From Nocardia vinacea (lineage in GTDB: Bacteria > Actinomycetota > Actinomycetes > Mycobacteriales > Mycobacteriaceae), in assembly GCF_035920345.1 (NCBI RefSeq), contig NZ_CP109149.1, positions 5,270,001 through 5,334,000 of the forward strand: DNA of 64,000 bases, read 5' to 3'. The notes below the pieces were generated by a model. The model saw only the letters and a list, made by a program, of their open reading frames with translations. It was not told the origin of the DNA and did no database searches. The position numbers and the translations under genes were made by a program. Below are positions 56,008 through 64,000 of this stretch, one piece after another; position 1 is the first letter of the stretch, and the number at the start of each line of letters is the position of its first letter.

Positions 56008-56681
56008 GGTGGCCCGGCCTTGTAACCCACACCGCGGACCGTCAGGACGATCTCCGGATTCTCGGGATCCTTCTCGACCTTCGCCCGCAACCGCTGCACG
56101 TGCACGTTCACCAGTCGGGTGTCGGCCGCGTGCCGGTAGCCCCATACCTGCTCGAGCAGGACCTCACGGGTGAAGACCTGACGCGGTTTGCGGGCCAGCG
56201 CGACGAGCAGGTCGAACTCCAGCGGTGTCAGCGAGATCTGCGCGCCGCCGCGGGTCACCTTGTGCGCGGGCACATCGATGACGATATCGGCGATGGAGAG
56301 CAGCTCGGCGGGCTCCTCCTCGGTGCGCCGCAGGCGAGCACGCACGCGGGCGACGAGTTCCTTCGGCTTGAAGGGTTTGACGATGTAATCGTCGGCACCG
56401 GACTCCAGACCGAGCACGACGTCGACCGTATCGGTCTTCGCCGTGAGCATCACGATCGGAACTCCGGAGTCGGCCCGCAGCACCCGGCACACGTCTATAC
56501 CGTTCATGCCTGGCAGCATCAGGTCGAGCAGCACCAGATCGGGACGAATCTCCCGAACCGCCGCCAGCGCCTGCGTGCCGTCGCCGACCACATGCGGGTC
56601 GAACCCTTCCCCGCGCAAGACGATCGTCAGCATCTCAGCGAGTGCCATATCGTCGTCGACGACCAGAATCTTCGGCTTCAT
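56004..56681 (-). CDS. mtrA: Response regulator MtrA
   Basis: A 225-residue OmpR-type regulator, essential in mycobacteria and controlling cell division and envelope genes. The receiver domain has acidic residues DDD at 9-11, D53 in [10 protein letters not shown] in LTAKT and K in IVKPFKP. The C-terminal winged helix includes [33 protein letters not shown] and [12 protein letters not shown] 56681 gives [11 protein letters not shown]. It precedes mtrB through a repeat insertion. Confidence 0.97.
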   Translation of the reverse strand: MKPKILVVDDDMALAEMLTIVLRGEGFDPHVVGDGTQALAAVREIRPDLVLLDLMLPGMNGIDVCRVLRADSGVPIVMLTAKTDTVDVVLGLESGADDYIVKPFKPKELVARVRARLRRTEEEPAELLSIADIVIDVPAHKVTRGGAQISLTPLEFDLLVALARKPRQVFTREVLLEQVWGYRHAADTRLVNVHVQRLRAKVEKDPENPEIVLTVRGVGYKAGPP

Positions 56682-56759
56682 AAGTACTATGTTGTCATCT
56701 CTCGCGCTCGGAACGGGCCGCCACGCCAACACTGGTGCAATCCCGCCGCACATCCAACC

Positions 56760-57407
56760 TTATCCAGCAACAATTTCGACCAAACGAATAGTCAGCGTCG
56801 CCGGATCGTCATCGGATCGGTATCTCGACCACGGTCCGTACCAGTCCCGTTCGGCCAGCTCACGGTACACCTCGCCGGTACGGCGCTGTAGTCCGCCGTC
56901 GCGCTCGTAGGCATCGAGCGCGCGGCTGTCGTCGAGTTCGCCACGCAGCCGGGCACGCTCGGCCGCGACCTCGGTCGGCACGTCCAGCAACAGCTGCAGT
57001 GTCGGCACCGGCAACTCGAACCGGCCGAACTCCAATTCGCCCACCCAGCGCACGATTTCGCCGTCGGCCGACTGATGTAGGCGCGCAGCCGAATACGCGG
57101 CATTGGAGGCCACATAGCGGTCCAGGATCACGATGTCGTTGTCGGCCAACAGCTTCGACAGGTCGTCGCGCGCCGCGGCCCGATCGAGTGCGAACATCAG
57201 CGCCATGCCGTGTACCGAATCGGCGAGATCGCCATGGGCGCCACGCAATGCCTCGGCCGCGAGATCCGCATGGACGGACCGGTCATAGCGCGGAAACGCG
57301 AGTGTTTCCGCGCGCAGGCCCCGCGCACGCAGGTTCGCGACGACACGGTCGATCAGCGTCCGCTTCCCGGCGCCGTCGAGCCCCTCGACCGCAATCAACA
57401 CGCCCAT
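56760..57407 (-). CDS. tmk: Thymidylate kinase
   Basis: A 215-residue dTMP kinase. The P-loop is EGLDGAGKRTL, with arginine after the lysine as in M. tuberculosis Tmk rather than GKST. LAFPRYDRSVHADLAAEALRG and ILDRYVASNAAYSAARLH supply the substrate and LID elements. The ATG at 57407 gives MGVLIAVEGLDG. It is placed between mtrA and ahcY as in Rv3246c-Rv3248c. Confidence 0.95.
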   Translation of the reverse strand: MGVLIAVEGLDGAGKRTLIDRVVANLRARGLRAETLAFPRYDRSVHADLAAEALRGAHGDLADSVHGMALMFALDRAAARDDLSKLLADNDIVILDRYVASNAAYSAARLHQSADGEIVRWVGELEFGRFELPVPTLQLLLDVPTEVAAERARLRGELDDSRALDAYERDGGLQRRTGEVYRELAERDWYGPWSRYRSDDDPATLTIRLVEIVAG

Positions 57408-57448
57408 GGCGAGCAGGCTACCGCCAGGCCACGACACCTGACGACAGC

Positions 57449-57478
57449 GCCCCGCCGACCGGGTTCGGTCGGCGGGGC
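57449..57478 (-). terminator. Terminator between ahcY and tmk
   Basis: GCCCCGCCGACCG, loop GGTT, and CGGTCGGCGGGGC form a perfect 13-bp stem 30 bp past the ahcY stop. Confidence 0.85.
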
Positions 57479-57508
57479 ACAGGCCTTTTCGGCGCTACCT
57501 GCGGTGGC

Positions 57509-58993
57509 TCAGTAGCGGTAGTGATCGGGCTTGTACGGGCCCTCGACGTCGACGCCGATGTACTCGGCCTGATCCTTGGTGAGCTTGGTCAGCGTGCCGC
57601 CGAGCGCCTCGACGTGGATGCGCGCGACCTTCTCGTCCAGATGCTTGGGCAGGCGGTAGACCTCGTTGTCGTACTCCTCCGGCTTGGTCCACAGTTCGAT
57701 CTGCGCGATCACCTGATTGGAGAAGCTGTTCGACATCACGAACGACGGATGTCCGGTCGCGTTGCCGAGATTCAGCAGCCGCCCCTCGGACAGCACGATG
57801 ATGGACTTGCCGGACTCCTTGAACGTCCACAGGTCGACCTGCGGCTTGATATTCAATTTCGTTGCGCCGGAACGCTCCAGCGCCGCCATATCGATCTCGT
57901 TGTCGAAGTGACCGATATTGCCGAGGATGGCCTGGTCTTTCATCGCCTTCATATGATCGAGGGTGATGATGTCCTTGTTGCCGGTCGAGGTGATGACGAT
58001 ATCGGCCTGGCCGATTGCCTGCTGCACGGTGACGACGTCGTAGCCGTCCATCAGCGCCTGCAGCGCGTTGATCGGATCGATTTCGGTGACCTGCACCCGG
58101 GCGCCCTGTCCCGCAAGCGATTCCGCGCAGCCCTTGCCGACGTCGCCGTAGCCGCAGATCAGCACCTTCTTGCCACCGATCAAAACGTCGGTGCCCCGGT
58201 TGATTCCGTCGATGAGCGAGTGGCGGGTGCCGTACTTGTTGTCGAACTTGGACTTGGTGACCGAGTCGTTGACGTTGATCGCCGGGAACACCAACTCACC
58301 CGCCGCCGCGAACTGGTAGAGCCGCAGCACGCCGGTGGTGGTTTCCTCGGTGACGCCCTGCACCGATGCGGCGATCTTGCCCCACTTGGTCTTATCGGTT
58401 TCGAAGCGCTCGCGCAGCAGGTTCAGGAAGACCTTGTACTCGGCCGAGTGGTCCTCGTCCTCCGGCGGCACCAGACCCGCCTTCTCGAACTGCGCGCCGC
58501 GCAGCACGAGCATGGTGGCGTCACCGCCGTCGTCGAGGATCATATTGGCCGGCTCGCCCGGCCAGGTCAGCATCTGCTCGGCGGCCCACCAGTATTCCTC
58601 CAGGGTCTCGCCCTTCCAGGCGAAGACCGGGGTGCCCTTGGGCTCGTCCACGGTGCCGTGCGGTCCGACGACGACCGCGGCCGCGGCGTGGTCCTGGGTG
58701 GAGAAGATGTTGCAGGAGGCCCAGCGGACCTCGGCGCCCAGCGCGGTCAGCGTCTCGATCAGCACGGCGGTCTGAATGGTCATGTGCAGCGAACCGGAGA
58801 TGCGCGCACCCCGCAGCGGCAGCACCTCCGCGTACTCGCGGCGCAGCGCCATCAGACCGGGCATCTCGTGCTCGGCGAGGCGGATCTCCTTGCGACCGAA
58901 TTCGGCCAGCGACAGGTCCGCCACCTTGTAATCGATGCCGTTGCGGACATCGGCGGTCAGGGACGTGCGTGCGGGAAGTTCTGAGGTCGTCAT
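57509..58993 (-). CDS. ahcY: Adenosylhomocysteinase (SAH hydrolase)
   Basis: A 494-residue NAD-dependent enzyme cleaving S-adenosylhomocysteine to adenosine and homocysteine, removing the product inhibitor of methyltransferases. Signatures include [29 protein letters not shown] (catalytic lysine and aspartate), [24 protein letters not shown] (NAD site) and the C-terminal KPDHYRY tail. Length matches the mycobacterial enzyme. ATG 58993. Confidence 0.97.
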   Translation of the reverse strand: MTTSELPARTSLTADVRNGIDYKVADLSLAEFGRKEIRLAEHEMPGLMALRREYAEVLPLRGARISGSLHMTIQTAVLIETLTALGAEVRWASCNIFSTQDHAAAAVVVGPHGTVDEPKGTPVFAWKGETLEEYWWAAEQMLTWPGEPANMILDDGGDATMLVLRGAQFEKAGLVPPEDEDHSAEYKVFLNLLRERFETDKTKWGKIAASVQGVTEETTTGVLRLYQFAAAGELVFPAINVNDSVTKSKFDNKYGTRHSLIDGINRGTDVLIGGKKVLICGYGDVGKGCAESLAGQGARVQVTEIDPINALQALMDGYDVVTVQQAIGQADIVITSTGNKDIITLDHMKAMKDQAILGNIGHFDNEIDMAALERSGATKLNIKPQVDLWTFKESGKSIIVLSEGRLLNLGNATGHPSFVMSNSFSNQVIAQIELWTKPEEYDNEVYRLPKHLDEKVARIHVEALGGTLTKLTKDQAEYIGVDVEGPYKPDHYRY

Positions 58994-59062
58994 CTGCCTC
59001 TATCAGCCTCTCCTGGTTCGTCAGTACCGGGTTAAGGCTAACCGCTGAGCGCACCCGCCGGA

Positions 59063-60220
59063 TTACGCGGTCACGCCATAGGACATCAGGATCCGACGAC
59101 GCTTACGCGGCTGGATATTCGCGAGGGTGATGTCGCCGCCGTAATGGGCCAGTACGCGGTGATCCATGATGTGCCGCCACAGCGGCGGGATGGCCGCGAA
59201 CGCGATCATGGACAGGTATCCAGCGGGCAGCTGCGGCGCCTGCATCGAACTGCGCAGGGTCTGGTACCGGCGCCCCGGATTCGCGTGGTGATCGCTGTGC
59301 CGCTGCAGATGGAACAGGAAGATGTTGGTGACCAGATGGTCGCTGTTCCAGCTATCGCGCGGCGAGCAGCGCACGTAGAGGCCATTGGGTCGGCGGGCCC
59401 GCAGCAGCCCATAGTGCTCGATGTAGTTCACCGTCTCCAGCAGCACGACACCGATCACCGCCTGCAGCGCCAGATACGGCAGCACGTGCCAGCCGAAGAC
59501 CGCCAGCAGCGTGCCGAACAGCACCACGCTCATCGCCCACGCCTGCAGGACTTGGTTGTCCAGGCTGAACCAGCGTTTGCCCTTGCGGGTGAGGCGCTCG
59601 CGTTCGAGCCGGATGGCGGAGCGGTATCCGCCGGAAACGCTGCGCGGCAAGAACTCCCAGAGTGATTCGCCCATCCTGGCGCTGGCGGGATCCTCCGGCG
59701 TCGCCACCCGCGCGTGATGGCCGCGGTTGTGCTCGACGAAGAAGTGTCCGTATCCGGATTGCGCGAGCGAAATCTTGGCCAACCAGCGCTCCAGATGTTC
59801 GACCCGATGCCCGAGTTCATGCGCCGCGTTGATGCCGATACCGCTGACGAACCCGAGAGTCGCTGCCAGCCCGAGCTTGTCGACCACGGCCAGCTCGTCG
59901 CCCGACCACATGACGGCGGCGATGACCAGACCGACCAACTGAACCGGCAGGAACAGATAGGTGCACCACCGGTAGTACCGATCGTTGGACAGCAACTCGT
60001 AATCCTCGTCGCGCGGATTGGTGCCGTCCACACCGACGACCCAGTCCAGCACCGGGATGACGATCAATACGATGATCGGCCCGATCCACCAGAAGACCGG
60101 AGCGCCGGTACGCAAGACCAGCTGCGACGGCAACAACGCGATCGCAGGAGCGATCAGGCCGAGAACCCACAGATGGCGTTTAGGGTCGGGCGACCCCGCC
60201 GGTTTGCCAACCGTTTGCAC
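59063..60220 (-). CDS. Alkane 1-monooxygenase (AlkB), first copy
   Basis: A 385-residue integral di-iron hydroxylase oxidising alkanes at the terminal carbon, receiving electrons from rubredoxin. Histidine boxes are HELGHRVE, EHNRGHHARV and LQRHSDHHANP, with NYIEHYGLLR as the HYG motif. Six or so membrane helices fit the family. GTG 60220 was chosen; an in-frame ATG at 60268 would add 16 residues of apparently non-coding sequence. No rubredoxin is adjacent; the pair at 61 kb could serve it. Confidence 0.92.
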   Translation of the reverse strand: MQTVGKPAGSPDPKRHLWVLGLIAPAIALLPSQLVLRTGAPVFWWIGPIIVLIVIPVLDWVVGVDGTNPRDEDYELLSNDRYYRWCTYLFLPVQLVGLVIAAVMWSGDELAVVDKLGLAATLGFVSGIGINAAHELGHRVEHLERWLAKISLAQSGYGHFFVEHNRGHHARVATPEDPASARMGESLWEFLPRSVSGGYRSAIRLERERLTRKGKRWFSLDNQVLQAWAMSVVLFGTLLAVFGWHVLPYLALQAVIGVVLLETVNYIEHYGLLRARRPNGLYVRCSPRDSWNSDHLVTNIFLFHLQRHSDHHANPGRRYQTLRSSMQAPQLPAGYLSMIAFAAIPPLWRHIMDHRVLAHYGGDITLANIQPRKRRRILMSYGVTA

Positions 60221-60411
60221 GTTTGCCCCGCTAAATAAGTACCCTAACTCCGACGCATGACAATACATACAGACCTTACGTCCGTTACACAGCAGCTCGG
60301 CGCCGAAAGATGTCAACCGTTACATGCGTGGCGGTTGGTTTTTAAGCACCCTCACATGTAGCCATGATCAGGGCATACTCGCCGCAAACGGTCAATTTCC
60401 CAGCGCTGGGA

Positions 60412-61068
60412 TCAGTGCCGTTCGCGCGCGGCGAGAATCGCCTCGACGTACGGACTGAAAACGGCACTCAATTCGGCGGGCGCATTGCGCCCGGCCGCGG
60501 GTGGGGTCGGGATGTAGCTCAGCGCGATACGCACCAAAGCCTGTGCCAGCACGTCGGATTCGACGGCAGTCGCCTGCACCCAGCTGTGCTCGAATGCGAT
60601 GGACAGCCGAGCGGTCGCATGTTCGAGCAACGGCTCGGCATCAAGGGTGATGAGCCGCAACAGATCCAGCTTCACCTCACCGGCGACCAGCGACTGGACC
60701 AGCGGGTCGGCGGCAGCCGCCTGGAAGAAATCGCGTAGCCCCTCTTCGAATGCGGCGCGCGCGTCGCCGATATTGCCGTCGATCGCGGAGCCGACATGAT
60801 CGACCAGATCGTCGGCCAGGCGCAGCGCATAGGACTGCGCAAGCCCGGCGCGCGAACCGAATTCGTTGTAGAGGGTCTGTCTGCTGACACCGGCGCGGGT
60901 GGCCACATCACCGAGGGTGATCTTGGACCAGTCCCGCTCGGTGAGCAGCTCGCGCATCGAATCCAGGACGGAGGTGCGCAGGAGTTCCCGCGCCGCCTCC
61001 TGATAGGAAACTCTGGGTCCGTTGCGCGGCATACCCGCGAGGTTGTCACGGGCGGTTGCCGCAGTCAA
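60412..61068 (-). CDS. TetR family regulator (alkane operon)
   Basis: A 218-residue TetR protein. The helix-turn-helix is RELLTERDWSKITLGDVATRAGVSRQTLYNEFGSRAGLAQSYALRLAD. It corresponds to Rv3249c, next to rubB-rubA-alkB. Related regulators (AlkX) respond to alkane-derived fatty acids. TTG 61068 lies 3 bp from the rubB stop, consistent with an operon; ATG 61032 is an alternative start. Confidence 0.9.
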   Translation of the reverse strand: MTAATARDNLAGMPRNGPRVSYQEAARELLRTSVLDSMRELLTERDWSKITLGDVATRAGVSRQTLYNEFGSRAGLAQSYALRLADDLVDHVGSAIDGNIGDARAAFEEGLRDFFQAAAADPLVQSLVAGEVKLDLLRLITLDAEPLLEHATARLSIAFEHSWVQATAVESDVLAQALVRIALSYIPTPPAAGRNAPAELSAVFSPYVEAILAARERH

Positions 61069-61071
61069 AAT

Positions 61072-61254
61072 TCACGACCGTTCGATCTCGACCATGTAGA
61101 AGTCGGCCTTGGCGGCGCCGCAGTCCGGGCAGGTCCAATCGTCCGGAATGTCGTCCCAACGGGTGCCCGGCTCGATTCCGTCCTCCGGCCAGCCCTTGGC
61201 CTCGTCGTACTCGAAGCCGCACTGGATGCATTGAAACAGTTTGTATTCACTCAT
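61072..61254 (-). CDS. rubB: Rubredoxin RubB
   Basis: A 60-residue rubredoxin with two CxxCG-type knuckles ([16 protein letters not shown] and [13 protein letters not shown]), binding one iron. It carries electrons to AlkB. The ATG overlaps the rubA stop (ATGA at 61251-61254). Confidence 0.95.
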   Translation of the reverse strand: MSEYKLFQCIQCGFEYDEAKGWPEDGIEPGTRWDDIPDDWTCPDCGAAKADFYMVEIERS

Positions 61255-61424
61255 TTGGGAACCCCCATCGGTTCGAAGTCGATCTTCTCGCGCACGCCGC
61301 AGTCCGGACAGCACCAGTCGTCGGGTATCTTTTCCCACCCCGTGCCCGCCGGAAACCCTTCGTGCGGTGCGCCTTTCAGCTCGTCGTAGACGTAATCGCA
61401 AACGGGACAACGAAATCTGCTCAT
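61251..61424 (-). CDS. rubA: Rubredoxin RubA
   Basis: A 57-residue rubredoxin ([15 protein letters not shown] and [14 protein letters not shown]). Starting at ATG 61424 it overlaps the stop of a mini-ORF repeat that separates it from alkB. Tandem rubredoxins behind alkB are the mycobacterial arrangement (Rv3252c-Rv3250c). Confidence 0.95.
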   Translation of the reverse strand: MSRFRCPVCDYVYDELKGAPHEGFPAGTGWEKIPDDWCCPDCGVREKIDFEPMGVPK

Positions 61425-61501
61425 GCCTGCGCCTCGCTGGCGCTCGGCTCCGGCATGCGCAATGCGCGCTGGCACATGATTCGCTCGCTTCGCTCGCTCA
61501 T
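61421..61501 (-). repeat. MIRU-like mini-ORF repeat between alkB and rubA
   Basis: A 26-codon ORF (MSERSERI...[12 protein letters not shown]) starts 2 bp after the alkB stop and ends in an ATGA that opens rubA. It is a single unit of the family found at 22.8 kb. Confidence 0.92.
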
Positions 61502-61503
61502 GG

Positions 61504-62742
61504 TCACGCCTCCGATGCGGCCGTGCCGTAGCGCGCGATCACCTTGTCCCGCTTGGCCGGATGGATATTGGCGCGGGTGATATCGCCGCCGTAATGCGCG
61601 AGCACCCGCTTGTCCATCACGCGCCGCCACAGCGGCGGGAAGTAGGCGAGCAGGATCATGCTGGCATAGCCGCTCGGCAGATTCGGCGCACCGTCCCAAC
61701 TGCGCAGCGTCTGATATCGGCGGGTCGGGTACGCGTGGTGATCACTGTGCCGCTGCAGGTGGTACAGGAAGATATTGGTGACGATGTGGTCGCTGTTCCA
61801 ACTGTGCACGGGGGCGGGCCGCTCGTACCGACCGGATGCGGTGCGCTGGCGGACCAGACCGTAGTGCTCGAGGTAGTTGACCGCCTCCAGCAGGCTGAAG
61901 CCGACTACCGCCTGCAGGATCAGATACGGCAGCAGACCGATTCCGAACACCGCGAGCAGGACCGCGAACAACACCACCGACATCAGCCAGGCGCTGAGCA
62001 CTTCGTTCCGCAGACTCCACGACTTCTTGCCCAGTCGATCCAGCCGGGTCTGCTCCAGCCGCCACGAGGAGATGAAGCTGCCCCACACCGTGCGCGGCCA
62101 GAAGGCCCAGAACGATTCGCCGACACGGGAACTCGCGGGATCCTCGGGCGTCGCGACACGCACGTGATGGCCGCGGTTGTGCTCGATATAGAAGTGGCCG
62201 TAGAAGGACTGGGCCAGGGCGATGCGCGACAGCCAGCGCTCCAGATCGACCTTCTTGTGGCCGAGTTCGTGCGCGGTATTGATGCCGATGCCGCCGATCA
62301 TGCCGATGGTGATGGCCAGGCCGATCTTGTCGACGATGTGCAGCCCGCCGTCGATGCCGAGCCAGCTCAGGTTGTCCGCCGTGATCAGGTAGCACCCCAA
62401 GATCAGCGTCGCGTACTGGAACGGCAGGTAGAGGTAGGTGAGATAGCGGTAGTACTTGTCGTTCTCCAGGTACTCCATCACCTCGTCGGGCGGATTGTCG
62501 CCATCCGGGCCGAAGAAGATATCGGCCAGCGGGATCACCACATAGACCAGCACCGGGCCCAGCCAGAACGGCACTTGGGCCAGCCTGTGCCAGCCGAATT
62601 CGTTGAATGCCCAGACCAGCGGAAGGCCGATGGTGAAAAGGCCGGTCGGCGCGAACAACCCCCACAGCCACATGTATCGCTTGCGGTCGCGCCAATCGGT
62701 CGCTGCGGCCGGGCGGCCAGGCGCATGGGTTTCCGTGGACAT
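61504..62742 (-). CDS. alkB: Alkane 1-monooxygenase (AlkB), second copy, operon type
   Basis: A 412-residue membrane hydroxylase first in an alkB-rubA-rubB-tetR operon. Boxes are HELGHKKV, EHNRGHHVRV and LQRHSDHHAYP, with NYLEHYGLVR. ATG 62742 has GAGGAG at good spacing. The upstream region carries a 20-bp perfect palindrome and AT-rich inverted repeats. An MIRU-like repeat is inserted at its 3' end. Confidence 0.95.
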   Translation of the reverse strand: MSTETHAPGRPAAATDWRDRKRYMWLWGLFAPTGLFTIGLPLVWAFNEFGWHRLAQVPFWLGPVLVYVVIPLADIFFGPDGDNPPDEVMEYLENDKYYRYLTYLYLPFQYATLILGCYLITADNLSWLGIDGGLHIVDKIGLAITIGMIGGIGINTAHELGHKKVDLERWLSRIALAQSFYGHFYIEHNRGHHVRVATPEDPASSRVGESFWAFWPRTVWGSFISSWRLEQTRLDRLGKKSWSLRNEVLSAWLMSVVLFAVLLAVFGIGLLPYLILQAVVGFSLLEAVNYLEHYGLVRQRTASGRYERPAPVHSWNSDHIVTNIFLYHLQRHSDHHAYPTRRYQTLRSWDGAPNLPSGYASMILLAYFPPLWRRVMDKRVLAHYGGDITRANIHPAKRDKVIARYGTAASEA

Positions 62743-62763
62743 CGTTGTCTCCTCATCCAAGCG

Positions 62764-62846
62764 GCACATCACATGTGATGTGCAGTACCACTTACTTGGA
62801 CATTAGAGATCAACTTGTCTTCTGTCTAGACAAATTTATGAATTTG
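62764..62846 (-). promoter_or_regulatory. alkB promoter/operator region with stacked palindromes
   Basis: GCACATCACATGTGATGTGC at 62764-62783 is a perfect 20-bp palindrome, 22 bp before the alkB ATG. TGTCTAGACA (62823-62832) with TTGTC nearby, and CAAATT-TATG-AATTTG (62831-62846), lie beyond it. The AT-rich stretch probably carries the core promoter. The site of the operon TetR is the likely meaning of at least one palindrome. Confidence 0.6.
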
Positions 62847-62897
62847 TAAAGACTGGCGGAAACGGCAAATCGGACACCGCAGCACGCCCGATACGAC

Positions 62898-62940
62898 GAT
62901 CGCCGCGTCATCCCATCGAATGTGGGATGACGCGGCGATC
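62898..62940. terminator. Hairpin after the Nudix gene
   Basis: GATCGCCGCGTCATCCCA and TGGGATGACGCGGCGATC form a perfect 18-bp stem with a 7-nt loop. It separates the Nudix gene from the alkB promoter. Confidence 0.8.
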
Positions 62941-62953
62941 GATCTGTGCAGAT

Positions 62954-63469
62954 TCAGCGAAGCAGGACGTCGGCGTTGTCGGGGAGTGCGTCGACCGGCC
63001 ACCAGCGCAGATCGGTGGATTCATGGCTGCGGATCGGGACCGCACCGGGCGGCGCGACGATGCGGAACAGCAGGTCGAGGTGGCGGGTCGGGACGCCGAG
63101 CGAGCAGGTGATCGGATGGGCCTGCGCACCATAGAGTTCGGCCTCCATGCGCAGGCCCGTCATGCCGGACTCCTCGGTCGCCTCCCGCAGCGCCGCGTCG
63201 GCCACCGTCTCGTCACCCTCCTCGCAGTGGCCGCCGAGTTGGATCCAACGGCCGACCCGCGGGTGCAGCGTCAGCAGCACCTCGCGCTCGTCGTGCGAAA
63301 AGACGACGGCAGAGGCCGTGATGTGACCGGGTGCGTGCTCGCGCAGACACCCGCGCGGCGCGGATCCGAGGAAGGCCAGCATCGCCTCGCGCAGCGAGGC
63401 ATCGACCCCCGTCGCCTTCCACGTCTCCAGTAACTGGGTTGCCGAGGCGCGCAGCGAACTCGCGCTCAC
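62954..63469 (-). CDS. Nudix hydrolase
   Basis: A 171-residue Nudix protein. The Nudix box GHCEEGDETVADAALREATEESGM is intact (GX5EX7REUXEEXGU). N-terminal residues SASSLRASATQLLETWKATGVD form a helical extension. Substrate unknown; a role near F420 synthesis is suggested only by adjacency to fbiB. GTG 63469 overlaps the stop of the preceding mini-ORF repeat (GTGA). Confidence 0.9.
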   Translation of the reverse strand: MSASSLRASATQLLETWKATGVDASLREAMLAFLGSAPRGCLREHAPGHITASAVVFSHDEREVLLTLHPRVGRWIQLGGHCEEGDETVADAALREATEESGMTGLRMEAELYGAQAHPITCSLGVPTRHLDLLFRIVAPPGAVPIRSHESTDLRWWPVDALPDNADVLLR

Positions 63470-63549
63470 GAATGCGCCTCGCTGACGCTCGGCTCCGTCG
63501 TGCGCGGGGGCGCACTGTGCCCATGGTTCACTCGCAGGCGCTCGCTCAC
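63466..63549 (-). repeat. MIRU-like mini-ORF repeat between fbiB and Nudix
   Basis: A 27-codon ORF (MSERLRVNH...TTEPSVSEAHS) starts in a GTGA with the fbiB stop and ends in a GTGA with the Nudix start. Length is identical to a full unit of the 22.8-kb array; the sequence is more divergent. Confidence 0.85.
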
Positions 63550-64000
63550 AGTTCAACCAGGCCGGGGCCCGGGCCGAAGACCGGACGTGGGGTGAGTTCT
63601 TCGAGGGGGTGGCCGATCGCAATGGCGCCCAGGGGGTTCCAGTCGTCGGCAAGGCCGAGAACCTCGCGGGTGGTCTCCGGCGCGAAGATGGTCGAGCCGA
63701 TCCAGCAGCTGCCGATGCCCTCGGTGGCCAGCGCGACGAGCAGCCCCTGTACCGCCGCGCCGACCGCGACGGTGAACATGGTGCGTTCGTTGCCGCGCCG
63801 CCGCTCATCCGGATAGTCATGTGCGCCATCGGGCACGCAGAACGGGATGATCACCTCGGGTGCGTCGTGCAGGATGCGGCCGCGGGCGATGCGACGTTCC
63901 ACCCGCTCCGGATCGAGACCGTCCGCGGTGAGATCGGCCCGCCACCGCTCGGCCATGGCCTCCAACAGTTGCGCGCGCAGACCAGGCTTGCGGACCCAGA
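63546..64000 (-). CDS. fbiB: Coenzyme F420 ligase FbiB, nitroreductase-like C-terminal part
   Basis: The last 150 or so residues of a bifunctional FbiB-type protein; the rest lies beyond the window. The FMN-binding C-terminal domain shows [80 protein letters not shown]. This domain reduces dehydro-F420 and aids glutamylation in mycobacteria. An unrelated nitroreductase cannot be excluded from the fragment, but position next to the Rv3262 region supports FbiB. The stop overlaps a GTG (GTGA). Confidence 0.85.
   Translation of the reverse strand, partial: WVRKPGLRAQLLEAMAERWRADLTADGLDPERVERRIARGRILHDAPEVIIPFCVPDGAHDYPDERRRGNERTMFTVAVGAAVQGLLVALATEGIGSCWIGSTIFAPETTREVLGLADDWNPLGAIAIGHPLEELTPRPVFGPGPGLVEL

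Noticed and set aside
58994..59062. SAH riboswitch before ahcY
   Set aside because: Only 69 bp separate the ahcY start from the alkB end, and no conserved SAH riboswitch sequence or pairing was seen.

Overview
The window is GC-rich, densely packed actinobacterial chromosome. Several gene sets place it in the Mycobacteriales: mycothiol-type SigH/anti-sigma, WhiB1, MtrA-MtrB-LpqB, PdtaS, a long HPF, the 24-residue ribosomal protein bL37, and an F420 FbiB end. From about 8 kb onward the gene order follows the Mycobacterium tuberculosis Rv3205c-Rv3262 neighbourhood, but with Nocardia/Rhodococcus-like additions (two AlkB hydroxylases, tandem acyl desaturases, endonuclease V, SCO-numbered families). 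A Nocardia species is the best guess; this is inference without a database search.

Layout. 1-2.8 kb: end of a NarK-type nitrate transporter, an acetyltransferase and a two-TM channel-like protein, the last two behind near-duplicate leaders. 2.8-7.8 kb: a compact operon of four SCO2521-SCO2524 family genes, including a ParA-like ATPase with an altered P-loop; its function is unknown. 8-17.9 kb: TIGR02569 kinase-fold protein, moeZ, DUF3152 metalloprotease-like protein, TetR, DUF3107, YceI, an MmyB-type regulator, a ferritin-like protein, an alpha/beta hydrolase and an SCO6745-family protein. 18-25.7 kb: rhlE, a beta-propeller protein, a phosphatase, a GNAT, nfi, a lipid-kinase-like gene and whiB1. 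25.9-30.8 kb: pdtaS, a biotin/lipoyl carrier, bL37, sigH-rsrA, ybaK, a small secreted protein and SRAP. 30.9-38.6 kb: aldehyde dehydrogenase, aroA-rsgA, a SnoaL-like protein and secA. 39-47.5 kb: a lipid block of wax ester/TAG synthase, DUF6912, an oxidoreductase and two membrane desaturases, then bluB and a thiolase. 48-49.9 kb: an XRE/HTH/ImmA-IrrE-type cassette. 50-59 kb: hpf, comF, lpqB-mtrB-mtrA, tmk and ahcY. 59-62.8 kb: alkane hydroxylation genes (alkB, TetR, two rubredoxins, alkB). 62.9-64 kb: a Nudix hydrolase and the end of fbiB.

The repeat content is the most unusual aspect. One family consists of about 80-bp units, each a 26-27-codon mini-ORF (MSERSER...PEPSASE...), inserted between genes so that every stop overlaps the next start as ATGA or GTGA. 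It occurs at five loci, including mtrA-mtrB, and in four tandem copies before nfi; it resembles mycobacterial MIRUs in design. A second family is a composite element of about 417 bp made of three 139-bp sub-repeats that ends in a long hairpin, with three full copies and one deletion derivative. A third is a 27-bp element, one copy of which lies in frame inside the phosphatase gene. A fourth is a roughly 40-bp element with three copies around 47.6-49.9 kb.

Regulatory signals readable from sequence include a SigH-type promoter before sigH, a CRP-like site before whiB1, TACG-N4-CGTA operators before the desaturase genes, and a 20-bp perfect palindrome before alkB. No rRNA, tRNA, CRISPR array or intact insertion sequence was seen.
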